Part shown: positions 7,339 through 15,538 of the stretch, in pieces
Layout: every line of letters begins with the position of its first letter
How positions within the stretch are numbered: position 1 is the first letter of the stretch
NCBI GenBank assembly: GCA_035541995.1
Contig: DATKMG010000587.1
Span: 1-19,375, forward strand
Direction of reading: 5' to 3'
Source of the DNA: DATKMG01 sp035541995
GTDB taxonomy: Bacteria > Acidobacteriota > Terriglobia > Versatilivoradales > Versatilivoraceae
Length of the DNA stretch: 19,375 nt
Made by a program: the position numbers and the translations under genes
The notes under the pieces: model-generated
What the model saw: only the letters and a program-made list of their open reading frames with translations
What the model was told of the DNA's origin: nothing
The model's database searches: none

Positions 7339-10300
7339 ATGAGCATCTCAAGACCTGCGACATCTTCTCAAGGGCACCTTACCGTGGTGGCCACCTTCAC
7401 CGCTGAACCAATCCGTCCTTACCTGGACTTCTGGCTCAGAGCTGTCAATCTTACTCATGGTGTCGAAGTGGAGCCTCCGGGCCTGTTTTTTCAGAAGTTG
7501 TTCGAACTGGCAAAAACAAGACTCTCCAGCGTTGACCTTGCCATTGTTCTTCTTATCCGTCTAGAGGATTGGGAAATGGAATTTAGGGATGCAGGGTGTG
7601 ATGGCTCCTTCGCCAACAATTCTCAACGGTGTATCGAGTCTAATCTGCAGCAAGTTATCGAGACATTAACAAACCTTGTTTCCCTTGGAGGGCCATTGTG
7701 TTTTCTCATCTTCACACCCTCCTCACCTCAATCCCTCCAAGACCCTGATCGCGTCGAGTTTTTCCACCAACAGGAGTTACTGGTTCGGAATCAGTTTAAA
7801 GGGAAAGCGGTGATCACGATAGGGAGCGACGAACTTGTTAATACACAGGTCAAGGGGTCCTACTATGACAGCTACAGCGATGTTGTAGCAGAAATCCCTT
7901 ACTCAGAAGAGTTTTTTGCACAAATGGCTGCTTCGATCGTGCGCAAAATGTATGTAAGCCAAGTCTCACCGTTCAAAGTGATCACTCTTGACGCTGACGG
8001 GACCCTCTGGAAGGGCCTGTGTGCGGAGACCGGTCCAGAGGGAATCGATGTTGATCCAGAGCGAGAATTCCTGCAATCGTTTCTGGTTGGACAGCGCGAT
8101 GGGGGCAGGCTGCTGTGTCTGTGCAGCAAGAATGACGCTGCAGACGTGCGTGCCACCTTTGAAAAGAATCCTCAGATGTCATTGAAGTGGTCTGACTTCA
8201 CCGCCAAGCGTATCGATTGGAGACCCAAGTCGGAGAGCCTCCGGTCCATTGCCGTCGAACTGGGTCTAGGTCTTGACAGTTTTATCTTCATTGACGACAG
8301 CCCAATCGAGTGTGCCGAAGCGGCATCGGGTTGCCCCGAGGTACTAACGTTGCTCTTGCCGGCTGAACCCGGGCAAATCCCAACCTTTCTTCAGAACCAG
8401 TGGGGCTTTGATTTCCCTCCATGGACAAAAGAGAGCATCAACAAGGCTGAGTTTTATGAGCGGAATAAGGAAAGAGAGCAACTAAGGAGGCGCATACCGA
8501 CGCTGGCTTCGTTTCTCGCCAACCTTCAGCTTGAAGTGCAGATTAGATCCCCGGAATCGAGCGAATGGGAGCGGGTTTGTGAACTCACCTTCCGGACCAA
8601 TCAGTTCAACTGCACCACCATCCGACGATCGTTGGGTGACTTGTCGAGATTATTGAAAGCAGGCGGGGAATGCCTTGTGGTTCAAGCAAAGGACCGGTTT
8701 GGCGATTACGGCTTGGTGGGGGTAGTGTTATTTCGCATTGCAGAATCAGCTTTAGAGGTTGACACGTTTCTTCTCAGTTGTCGAGCCCTCGGTCGAGGGA
8801 TTGAGCACCGAATGCTGGCTTACTTGGGTGAAATCGCTCTTGACAGAGGCTGCGAAAGTGTGTCAGTGCCGTTTGTGCCAACCAACCGTAACCAGCCAGT
8901 TCTTAGGTTCCTCGAGGAGGTCGGCCAGTCTCACGAGATCATGGCACAAGGTGAACGTCGATACAGGTGGCCCGCTGGTGAAGCCTCTGCGATCAAGCTC
9001 GACACCACAGGTCATCCTCTGGGTACTTCGGGTGGGGATTCAGGGGAGAGGCCACCGCTAGAAACCTTGTCCCCCTCGGAAGAGTATTTGGAGCGGAATG
9101 CTGTGTTACAGCGGATTGCCCAAGAACTAGCCGACCTTCGCTCAGTTGTCAAAGCTGTCCATTCCCGGCAGTCCCAAGAGAATCGGAGGGTCACCAATCC
9201 TTCAACACTCCCCTGCACTCCAATGGAAAAAAAATTGGCCGCCATCTGGAGTGATTTGCTGGGGTGCTCGGCCGTCGGAATGTACGACAACTTTTTTGAG
9301 CTTGGAGGAAACTCAATACAAGCGGTCCGGTTGACATCTCAAGTACGCGATGCCTTTGGAATCGAGTTATCTCTGGGGGAGTTCTTTCAGGACCCGACAT
9401 TAGCTGCCCTTTGTAAACTTGTGTTTGGTCCGTTGGTGGATAGGTGCTCGACTGATTTGTCAAAAAATCTGGTGGAGTGGATCGAACAACTGTCGGAGGA
9501 CGAGGCATCGAGGCTTCTGAACCAACCGGTGAAGTCTCCATTGCCTGTCCCTCAGGTTGAGGAGCGACAAAAAGGAGAAATGACCGGTCGGGGCATGACC
9601 ACCAAGACTATCGCGATCCTTGAGCGGTGCAATCTTGCAGCAACGACTGTGTTGAGCCCGGCTGTGATTTCGACCCTTGGAATCATGACCTGCAACCGCC
9701 CCGCGGCATTAGATCGAGCACTTCGAGGTTACCTGCGAAACGTAGTTCGTGCAAGCCGGAACCATACCACAATTGCCGTCTTGGACGACTCGCATGATCT
9801 AGGTGCACAAGGGGCAACTCGAGCTGTGATTCGTTCCCTTAAAAGTGTAGACCGAGAGCGAGTTGTTTACGCCGACCATGTCTGTAAACGCCATTTTGCC
9901 GAGAGCCTTGTTTCCGCCACCCGGATTCCACCCGAGATCCTTGAATTCGGGCTCTTTGATCCGCTTGGGATCGGTCACAGCCTCGGCGCCAATCGCAACG
10001 CCTTGGCCCTTGAGGCCACCGGTGAGGTCTACTTTACGGCGGATGACGACACGATTTGTGATATCGGGCCTTCTCCAAACTTCGAAAAGGGCGTGTCAAT
10101 CATCAGTGGCCATGACCCATGTGAGTTGTGGACCTTTGAGAACCACGAAGAAGCCTTGCAGTCGGTCCGCTTTGTGGAGGCGGATTTGCTTGGATTGCAC
10201 GAGACAACACTAGGAAGAAGCGTGGTCGAGATCGTGGCGAGGGAAGCAGCGAATGACTCCCTTCTCGAGATATCCGACCCCTTGGGATTCACGGTTCCTC

Positions 10301-11193
10301 GAATTGTGAACGGACTGGGCCGTGTTCTTGTGACCTTCAATGGTCTCGTGGGCGATTGCGCCTGGGGCGCTCCCTTTGGATTTTGGGGCGCACCCATGGG
10401 GTATCTTCTTCTTTCAGGTTCGTCACTTAGCCGAATGGTAAAGTCCGAGGAGGATTACCGCACAGCCTTAACACGGCGTGATGTGCTGCGCGCTGTTCGC
10501 CGTATCACCCTGTCAGATGGGACATGCGGGATGCTAACATTTGCCGGCCTAGACAATTGTGACATCCTTCCTCCATTTATTCCTGTGCGACGCGGACAGG
10601 ACCTTGTCTTTTGCGCGACCCTTCAAATCTGCTCCGAGGAAGCACTTTTTGCACATCTCCCGTGGGTTCTCCACCACTCGCCTGTTGAGGTCCGCCGATT
10701 CTGGAGAGGAGAGTTCATCCGTACTGCCGGCAGCTTCGATACCACCAAGCTGGTTCTGGAATGCTTGGCCGCTTGTTGTCCCACCGAAGTTCACGGTAGG
10801 AGAGAGCGCATGAAGGCCTTGGGCCATTCTCTGGTTGCTCTGGGTGCCCTGCCCCTCGATGATTTCGAGTTGCTCCTGCGGCGACAGGCAGGAAAATCTG
10901 CCTTGCGTTTAGCGACTCATGCCGAGCAAACCATCGCATCGGCTGGTGGAGGACCGGAGTTTTGGGTTGCAGACGTCAAGCGGTATATTGACCTTCAATT
11001 CCGAGCATTGGATACACAGGTTGCCGTGGTCCCACTCGATCTCGTGCAGGGAAACGATCTCCGGGGTGCCCTTAGTCTCGGTCAAGAACTAGTGGGACGA
11101 TTTGGTGATTTGCTTACGTGGTGGCCCACCTTGGTACAGGAGGCATATGAGCAACGGACCCGGGGACGACGGCTTGCAATCCCAGTCGACTGA
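7339..11193 (+). CDS. FkbH-like HAD/GNAT protein fused to an acyl carrier protein and a putative GT-A glycosyltransferase
   Basis: A 1284-residue, three-module cytosolic protein. Residues about 1-545 are FkbH-like: an N-terminal SGNH-like region, HAD motif I LDADGTLWKG (Asp218, Asp220), CSKND (263-266), FIDDSP (Asp319, Asp320), then the GNAT-like half with TNQFN, DRFGDYG and DTFLLSCRALGRGIE. FkbH relatives load a glyceryl unit from 1,3-bisphosphoglycerate onto a carrier protein. Residues about 625-700 are a carrier domain with the phosphopantetheine site ELGGNS (Ser659), preceded by a flexible linker. Residues about 775-1284 look like a glycosyltransferase: GIMTCNRP (781-788), VLDDS, GANRNAL and the DXD-like ADDDT (902-904), plus a late LPPFIPVRRGQDLVF. 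The first two modules are secure; the third is inferred from motifs. The start has only a weak ribosome binding site. No polyketide, peptide-synthetase or phosphopantetheinyl transferase gene is nearby. Confidence 0.85.
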   Translation: MSISRPATSSQGHLTVVATFTAEPIRPYLDFWLRAVNLTHGVEVEPPGLFFQKLFELAKTRLSSVDLAIVLLIRLEDWEMEFRDAGCDGSFANNSQRCIESNLQQVIETLTNLVSLGGPLCFLIFTPSSPQSLQDPDRVEFFHQQELLVRNQFKGKAVITIGSDELVNTQVKGSYYDSYSDVVAEIPYSEEFFAQMAASIVRKMYVSQVSPFKVITLDADGTLWKGLCAETGPEGIDVDPEREFLQSFLVGQRDGGRLLCLCSKNDAADVRATFEKNPQMSLKWSDFTAKRIDWRPKSESLRSIAVELGLGLDSFIFIDDSPIECAEAASGCPEVLTLLLPAEPGQIPTFLQNQWGFDFPPWTKESINKAEFYERNKEREQLRRRIPTLASFLANLQLEVQIRSPESSEWERVCELTFRTNQFNCTTIRRSLGDLSRLLKAGGECLVVQAKDRFGDYGLVGVVLFRIAESALEVDTFLLSCRALGRGIEHRMLAYLGEIALDRGCESVSVPFVPTNRNQPVLRFLEEVGQSHEIMAQGERRYRWPAGEASAIKLDTTGHPLGTSGGDSGERPPLETLSPSEEYLERNAVLQRIAQELADLRSVVKAVHSRQSQENRRVTNPSTLPCTPMEKKLAAIWSDLLGCSAVGMYDNFFELGGNSIQAVRLTSQVRDAFGIELSLGEFFQDPTLAALCKLVFGPLVDRCSTDLSKNLVEWIEQLSEDEASRLLNQPVKSPLPVPQVEERQKGEMTGRGMTTKTIAILERCNLAATTVLSPAVISTLGIMTCNRPAALDRALRGYLRNVVRASRNHTTIAVLDDSHDLGAQGATRAVIRSLKSVDRERVVYADHVCKRHFAESLVSATRIPPEILEFGLFDPLGIGHSLGANRNALALEATGEVYFTADDDTICDIGPSPNFEKGVSIISGHDPCELWTFENHEEALQSVRFVEADLLGLHETTLGRSVVEIVAREAANDSLLEISDPLGFTVPRIVNGLGRVLVTFNGLVGDCAWGAPFGFWGAPMGYLLLSGSSLSRMVKSEEDYRTALTRRDVLRAVRRITLSDGTCGMLTFAGLDNCDILPPFIPVRRGQDLVFCATLQICSEEALFAHLPWVLHHSPVEVRRFWRGEFIRTAGSFDTTKLVLECLAACCPTEVHGRRERMKALGHSLVALGALPLDDFELLLRRQAGKSALRLATHAEQTIASAGGGPEFWVADVKRYIDLQFRALDTQVAVVPLDLVQGNDLRGALSLGQELVGRFGDLLTWWPTLVQEAYEQRTRGRRLAIPVD

Positions 11194-11642
11194 ATGAACA
11201 CTTAACCCTCCTTCGGACGAACCAGATCCCCTTAGTAAAATCTGCCCAGGCCTCACTCACTATCGCCTGCGGGCTAGACGAGGTGCGGACGGTCGAGGAC
11301 GGTGTTTTCGACGCCCGAAGACGTAAAGCAAGAACTCAGCAATCGGATGAGAAGCCTTGCCTTCCCCGAAGGGGTTTACGGCATGGGTCATTGCTTGATA
11401 GTTTTTGGGATTTCCAACAAGTCCGAGACCACCCTAACGATTTCCCCTTTGTCGACTCTCACTATTAGTTAGCAGAGTATCTTCATCCCTAGATTGTCTT
11501 TTTCAGCTATTGCCTCGCGCACCAGAAATCCCTTTGACAATACTGGATTCTTGCTCTATGGTCATTCTCTTCGAATTCGCAACAACTATGGACTCTAGCC
11601 GGGTAATGTCCGGCATTCCTGATAAGGAGAGGTGGAAAAGCG
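11194..11642. other. Intergenic region, 449 bp, before the peroxiredoxin
   Basis: No convincing gene. An open frame at 11283-11468 has no ribosome binding site and no recognisable content. No clear terminator follows the FkbH fusion. The 3' part carries the peroxiredoxin promoter and ribosome binding site. Confidence 0.5.
11534..11562 (+). promoter_or_regulatory. Sigma-70-type promoter of the peroxiredoxin gene
   Basis: A perfect -35 TTGACA (11534-11539) and a -10 TATGGT (11557-11562) are separated by the ideal 17 bases. They lie about 80 bases before the peroxiredoxin ATG. This is the best promoter match I saw in the window. Confidence 0.65.
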
Positions 11643-12110
11643 ATGGCACATGTAATTGAAGTAGGGCAACCAGCCCCGGAATTTACACTGAAGGATCAAG
11701 ATCAAAAGGAAGTTTCTCTGAGCAGCTACAGGGGAAAAAGGAACGTTGTTCTTGCGTTCTACCCTCTGGACTTCAGCCCAGTCTGCAGCAAAGAACATGC
11801 CTGCTTTTATGATGATTTTAAGCAATTTGAGGAGTTGGACGCACAGATCCTGGCGATCAGTGTCGATAGCACATGGGCCCACAAAGCTTTTGCCCAGCAA
11901 CTTCGGATCCATTACCCATTGCTGGCGGACTTTCATCCCCGCGGTGCTATTGCGGAGAAGTTTGGGCTCTACCTGGCTGATAAAGGAATAACGAACAGGG
12001 CCACCGTCATTGTGGACAAAAAAGGGATTGTCCGTTATGTGAAGGTTTATGACATTCCTCAGCAGCGTGACAATAAGGAATTGGTTGCCACCCTGAAATC
12101 CCTGACATAG
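11643..12110 (+). CDS. Peroxiredoxin (AhpC/TSA superfamily, BCP/AhpE-like)
   Basis: A 155-residue cytosolic thiol peroxidase of the AhpC/TSA family, which reduces hydrogen peroxide or organic peroxides. The thioredoxin fold starts with the typical VGQPAPEFTLKDQDQKEVSL. The active-site motif is PLDFSPVC (Pro41, Ser45, Cys48), with Cys48 peroxidatic. Cys54, six residues later, could be the resolving cysteine of an atypical 2-Cys enzyme, or the protein may be 1-Cys; there is no C-terminal resolving cysteine. TNRATVIVDKKGIVRYV is the usual central strand pair. The length is normal for BCP/AhpE-like members. The start is supported by AAGGAGAGG upstream. It appears to be transcribed alone from the promoter at 11534-11562. 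Confidence 0.93.
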   Translation: MAHVIEVGQPAPEFTLKDQDQKEVSLSSYRGKRNVVLAFYPLDFSPVCSKEHACFYDDFKQFEELDAQILAISVDSTWAHKAFAQQLRIHYPLLADFHPRGAIAEKFGLYLADKGITNRATVIVDKKGIVRYVKVYDIPQQRDNKELVATLKSLT

Positions 12111-12766
12111 TGTCTCGACAGCCAGAGAAAGGCTCCACTATACGAACCGCCCATTGCTTGGGCAATTAACTCACGGCCGAAAAGCCGCCCACGTAGGAGA
12201 GCAACGGTGAGGCCATTCCGTCAATATGGCATTCGCTGCCTGTCCTCGATAGGGCTTATTTCACCGAAACAAGTAGTGGGCGCATGCAGACCACTAAGAC
12301 TGGCTCTTCCCACCTTCCTATTCGATGGTCTTGTCATCAACAACCAGCACCTGCCCAAGTCCTGCAGATTATTACGACCTTTCTTTATGGTGGTTTTGTC
12401 GGATTGGGGCGGATTGGCCATCCTGGTCCACTTACATCGTGTAGTCGTTGAAGTAAGATGGTAGTTAGCCGATGAGGAGTTTGTAGAGGGGTCTCCACTT
12501 CAGAATCTGTCCCCCGTGGATTATACTGGTTGCAGTATGCTTTGGCTGGCTGTGGGGGTAAAGAAGAAGGAAAAAGGGGGTGCAAAACAAACGCCAGAAC
12601 GAGACCCTCAAGTCACTGGACAGGGAATAAGGGCCGGAGGGAAAATGCACCGGGGCGGATGGCGCAGATTCTCATAGCCAAGGCCCTGACCGAGGATTGA
12701 GTATTCTTACTAAGGGCCTTTGACTTCCTGAATTCTTGGCGATTATGCCAAACAAAGAGGAGATTC
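12111..12766. other. Intergenic region, 656 bp, with several short inverted repeats
   Basis: No gene is recognisable on either strand; small open frames (for example 12207-12464) have no ribosome binding site or family resemblance. It contains a weak hairpin after the peroxiredoxin (GCCCA/TGGGC, 12149-12163), a small hairpin ATACTG/CAGTAT (12533-12548), and an 8-base inverted repeat before etfB (separate entry). On the minus strand at about 12500-12517 it has GGGGGACAGATTCTGAAG. GGGGACAG strings are often seen near REP-associated transposases, but one copy proves nothing. Confidence 0.5.
12680..12720 (+). repeat. Inverted repeat upstream of etfB
   Basis: AAGGCCCT (12680-12687) and AGGGCCTT (12713-12720) are perfect 8-base arms around a 25-base loop. 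They end 46 bases before the etfB start codon. It could be a hairpin in the leader, an operator, or the end of an upstream transcript. TTGACT (12720-12725) directly follows and might be a -35, but no good -10 matches it at 17 bases. Confidence 0.35.
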
Positions 12767-13561
12767 GTGCGACTTCTAGTTTGCCTTAAGCAGGTCCCTG
12801 AGAAAAACTCACAATTCAGGTTGAAAGCTGACTCCAGCTGGATTGAAGAGCAGGATCTGACCTATGAGACCAATGAGTGTGATCTTTATGCGCTGGAAGA
12901 AGCCCTGCGACTCCAGGAACAGCATGGTGGAGAGGTGGTGGTCTTGTCTGCCGGCGATGATCGAGTCACCAAGGTTATCAAGCATGGATTGGCCATGGGC
13001 GCTGACCGGGCCATCCATTTGAAGACTCTAGAGCCCGGTGTCGGCGATCCCGATTTCACAGCGAGGCTCATCGCCAAGGCCCTTGTCAATCAATCCTTTG
13101 ACATGGTTTTCACAGGGGTCCAGTCCGATGATCTGGGATTTGCCCAGACGGGTCCAATCCTGGCCTACGTTCTTGGATATCCCTATGCAACTATTGTGGT
13201 GGAAGTCCGTGTTCATGAGGACCAGAAATCCATCCAGGTCAAAAGAGAGCTTGAGAGTGGTTTATTTGAGCGACTTGAGTTACCTCTTCCGGCTGTTTTG
13301 TCGATCCAATCCGGTATAAGTGAGCCTCGCTATCCCACACTGAAAGGGATCATGCAAGCCAAGAAAAAGGAAATCACCTCCATGACCCCCAGTGATCTGG
13401 GATTCCGCGCTGAAGAAATGGGCTGGCAAGGCTCCAGGATTGTCCCAAATCGCCTGTCTGTTCCAGAAAAGAAGAAAAGAACTGTGATGCTTGAGGGCTC
13501 CGAGGAAGAAATGGTCCGCGACCTGGTCGAAAGGTTGCGAAGGGAGGCCAAAGTCTTATAG
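12767..13561 (+). CDS. etfB: Electron transfer flavoprotein, beta subunit
   Basis: A 264-residue EtfB. With EtfA it forms the soluble FAD-containing heterodimer that takes electrons from acyl-CoA or other dehydrogenases and passes them to an ETF:quinone oxidoreductase. The N-terminus RLLVCLKQVPEKNSQFRL and the segment LYALEEALRLQEQ are typical. The nucleotide-binding signature TGVQSDDLGFAQTGP lies at 116-130, where EtfB holds AMP (or the second FAD in bifurcating types). The start is GTG with AGAGGAG six bases upstream. It is first in a plus-strand cluster, 91 bases before etfA. No dehydrogenase or quinone oxidoreductase gene is adjacent, so the electron donor cannot be inferred here. Confidence 0.95.
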   Translation: MRLLVCLKQVPEKNSQFRLKADSSWIEEQDLTYETNECDLYALEEALRLQEQHGGEVVVLSAGDDRVTKVIKHGLAMGADRAIHLKTLEPGVGDPDFTARLIAKALVNQSFDMVFTGVQSDDLGFAQTGPILAYVLGYPYATIVVEVRVHEDQKSIQVKRELESGLFERLELPLPAVLSIQSGISEPRYPTLKGIMQAKKKEITSMTPSDLGFRAEEMGWQGSRIVPNRLSVPEKKKRTVMLEGSEEEMVRDLVERLRREAKVL

Positions 13562-13652
13562 CTGGTGGCGTGTGGGTTCGCGCCGGGCCCGCGAGAGTTT
13601 GGAATTGCAGCGGCCTGGGGGAGGAGTCGGCAGGAATTTCAGGAGTCAAATC

Positions 13653-14639
13653 ATGGCAAATAAGGTTTTCGTGTTAGTTGAACACCGAAAAGGAAAGATA
13701 AAGCCTGTTTCAAGGGAAGCTATAGCCTTTGCGCGGGAACTGGCTGTCAGATCCAATTCGACTGTTGCCATTTTGGTTCTTGGAGAAGACATTGGCGAAT
13801 TGGCCCAGGGATTGGCAGAGGAGCTTGGAGAGGAAGTTCTTGCGATCCAAACGACTGCAGGAATGGATTCTTCCTCTGAAGCATACTGTGAAGTACTCAG
13901 GCGGATTATTACTGAAGAATCACCATTCATGCTGATAATGGCTCACACCTATCTGGCTATCGACTTTGCACCCCGGTTAGCAGCCATGTTAAGTCGGGGC
14001 TTTATGTCGAATTGTGTGGCCTACAACTATCGTGATGGCCAGTTTTCTTTCAGTCGACAAGTGTTCGGAGGAAAACTGGAACTTGAAATGAGCTTTCGCG
14101 GGGATCCTCCATACATCGTGTCGATCCAGCAAGGATCCTACCCCGTACCTGACTTGAGCCGCCGTTCAACTCCTAGAGTCGTCCGGCGGAAAATCCATGT
14201 TCCTGCCGAGACTATCAGGCGCAAGGTCCTTGAGGTATTTGAAGAGGAGCATCAGAAAGTGGATTTGAGTCAGGCGGAGCTGGTTGTGGCAGGAGGACGC
14301 GGGTTAGGTAGCAAAGAGGGATTCCAGATTATTCACGGCCTGGCTGCGGCGTTGGGCGCTTCAGTAGGAGCTTCACGTGCCCCGGTGGACGGTGGCTGGC
14401 TCCCCAAAGAACACCAAATTGGAAGTTCGGGACAGACTGTCGTACCGAAACTCTATATTGCCTGCGCAATATCGGGGGCGATTCAACACCTGGTTGGAAT
14501 GTCAGGTTCCCGCTGCATAGTTGCCATCAACAAGGATCAGAATGCTCCTATCTTTAGCATCGCTGACTATGGGATTGTGGGTGATGTCTTCAAAGTGGTT
14601 CCTCTCCTGACCGAAATAGTTAGAGGGATCCGGCAGTGA
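13653..14639 (+). CDS. etfA: Electron transfer flavoprotein, alpha subunit
   Basis: A 328-residue EtfA, the FAD-binding partner of EtfB. The N-terminal domain starts MANKVFVLVEHRKGKIKPVS. The C-terminal FAD domain has the full signature: AGGRGLGS (213-220), SRAPVDGGW (241-249), QIGSSGQTV (255-263), AISGAIQHL (272-280), INKD (292-295) and FSIADYG (301-307). The frame is open further upstream, to 13491, but ATG 13653 has AGGAG at a good distance and matches the conserved N-terminus, so it is chosen. The stop overlaps the start of the next gene (GTGA), implying translational coupling. Confidence 0.96.
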   Translation: MANKVFVLVEHRKGKIKPVSREAIAFARELAVRSNSTVAILVLGEDIGELAQGLAEELGEEVLAIQTTAGMDSSSEAYCEVLRRIITEESPFMLIMAHTYLAIDFAPRLAAMLSRGFMSNCVAYNYRDGQFSFSRQVFGGKLELEMSFRGDPPYIVSIQQGSYPVPDLSRRSTPRVVRRKIHVPAETIRRKVLEVFEEEHQKVDLSQAELVVAGGRGLGSKEGFQIIHGLAAALGASVGASRAPVDGGWLPKEHQIGSSGQTVVPKLYIACAISGAIQHLVGMSGSRCIVAINKDQNAPIFSIADYGIVGDVFKVVPLLTEIVRGIRQ

Positions 14640-15397
14640 AAATTGAAGGCCCTGTCCCAGAAAATGGCAAGCCCCGTCGTGGTATCGCATATTGGGATAC
14701 ACCTCGAAGGTTTTCATTCTGGCAGCGGGTTCAGATTTTTCTTATCTCAAATCTGGGTGCAGTCCTGATCTATCTGGTCTGTAGGACCGTGCGCTGGGAG
14801 TGCCAGGGGAGCGACCACTTAGAGTCGATCTATAGGGCAGGGAAAAAGGCCATATTCACCTTCTGGCATGGCCGCATCTTTCCCGCCACCTGGTTTTGGC
14901 GCAAGCGTGGCATTGTCGTTATGACCAGCCAGAATTTCGATGGTGAATATATTGCCCGCTGCATTCGAAAACATGGCTATGGGGCGGCCCGAGGATCCAG
15001 TTCCCGCGGCGGTCTGAAAGCCCTGGCCGAAATGTCCAGGAACTTGAGAGCGGGGAATGATGTGGCCTTTACTGTTGATGGGCCGCGGGGGCCACGCTAC
15101 GTGGCCAAAATGGGTCCTGTACTTCTCGCCAAGCGAACCGGTGACGCGATCTTCTGCTTCCACATCTCTATGAAACACAAGATTCAATTCAACAATTGGG
15201 ACAATTCACAAATCCCTCTGCCCTTCACACGTGCCCTCGTTCTGATGGCCCCACCAATCTATGTGGCTAAAGAGGCAACGGAAGATGAAGTCAAAAATAG
15301 CCTCCTGGAGGTACAGACTGTCCTGGATCTTATGCGGCTTGCAGGCGACTCTTACTGGGATGTCCATGACACGCAAGGTCGGAAGTCACCTGCTTAA
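14636..15397 (+). CDS. DUF374 lysophospholipid acyltransferase-like protein
   Basis: A 253-residue protein of the DUF374 branch of the LPLAT acyltransferase superfamily, thought to add acyl chains to lipids such as lipid A precursors or phospholipids at the inner membrane. After a basic N-terminus, a hydrophobic segment (about 34-50, FLISNLGAVLIYLVC) anchors the protein. Motifs: FTFWHGR with the putative catalytic His78, MTSQNFDGEYIARC (96-109), GSSSRGGLKAL (120-130) and TVDGPRGPR (146-154), all characteristic of DUF374. The GTG start overlaps the etfA stop by four bases, so the two are probably co-translated, although no functional link between ETF and lipid acylation is obvious. The substrate is not predictable. 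Confidence 0.88.
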   Translation: MKIEGPVPENGKPRRGIAYWDTPRRFSFWQRVQIFLISNLGAVLIYLVCRTVRWECQGSDHLESIYRAGKKAIFTFWHGRIFPATWFWRKRGIVVMTSQNFDGEYIARCIRKHGYGAARGSSSRGGLKALAEMSRNLRAGNDVAFTVDGPRGPRYVAKMGPVLLAKRTGDAIFCFHISMKHKIQFNNWDNSQIPLPFTRALVLMAPPIYVAKEATEDEVKNSLLEVQTVLDLMRLAGDSYWDVHDTQGRKSPA

Positions 15398-15408
15398 GAA
15401 TCCTTGAA

Positions 15409-15472
15409 TGAGCCAGTTCCTGACCAGAACATTCAGTCGGGACTTTCCATTCTTCACTGAACCCCTGGCTCA
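15409..15472 (+). ncRNA. Possible structured RNA element (nested stems) in the gap before the unknown gene
   Basis: Within 64 bases there is an outer stem TGAGCCAG (15409-15416) with CTGGCTCA (15465-15472). Inside it are two hairpins: GTTC/GAAC (15416-15430; it shares G15416 with the outer stem, so only one of the two pairs can use it) and TTCAGT/ACTGAA (15432-15461). The arms are perfect and properly nested, giving a three-way-junction shape. It lies between the acyltransferase stop and the next start. It has no T-tract, so it is not an obvious terminator. It could be a leader regulatory structure or chance. Confidence 0.25.
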
Positions 15473-15538
15473 GATCTTCCGATAAGTCCGTTCTGGAGAA
15501 GGGTAAGGTTCGCAAGGACATTGCCGGGCAGAAATTCC

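Noticed and set aside
11283..11468. 61-codon plus-strand ORF between the FkbH fusion and the peroxiredoxin
   Set aside because: No ribosome binding site, no recognisable domain, and a length expected by chance.
12207..12464. 85-codon plus-strand ORF in the large intergenic region
   Set aside because: No ribosome binding site or family resemblance, and the overlapping minus-strand frames look equally random.
13491..13652. 54-residue N-terminal extension of EtfA
   Set aside because: It overlaps etfB, reads as Arg/Gly-rich nonsense, and ATG 13653 has a good ribosome binding site and the conserved EtfA start.
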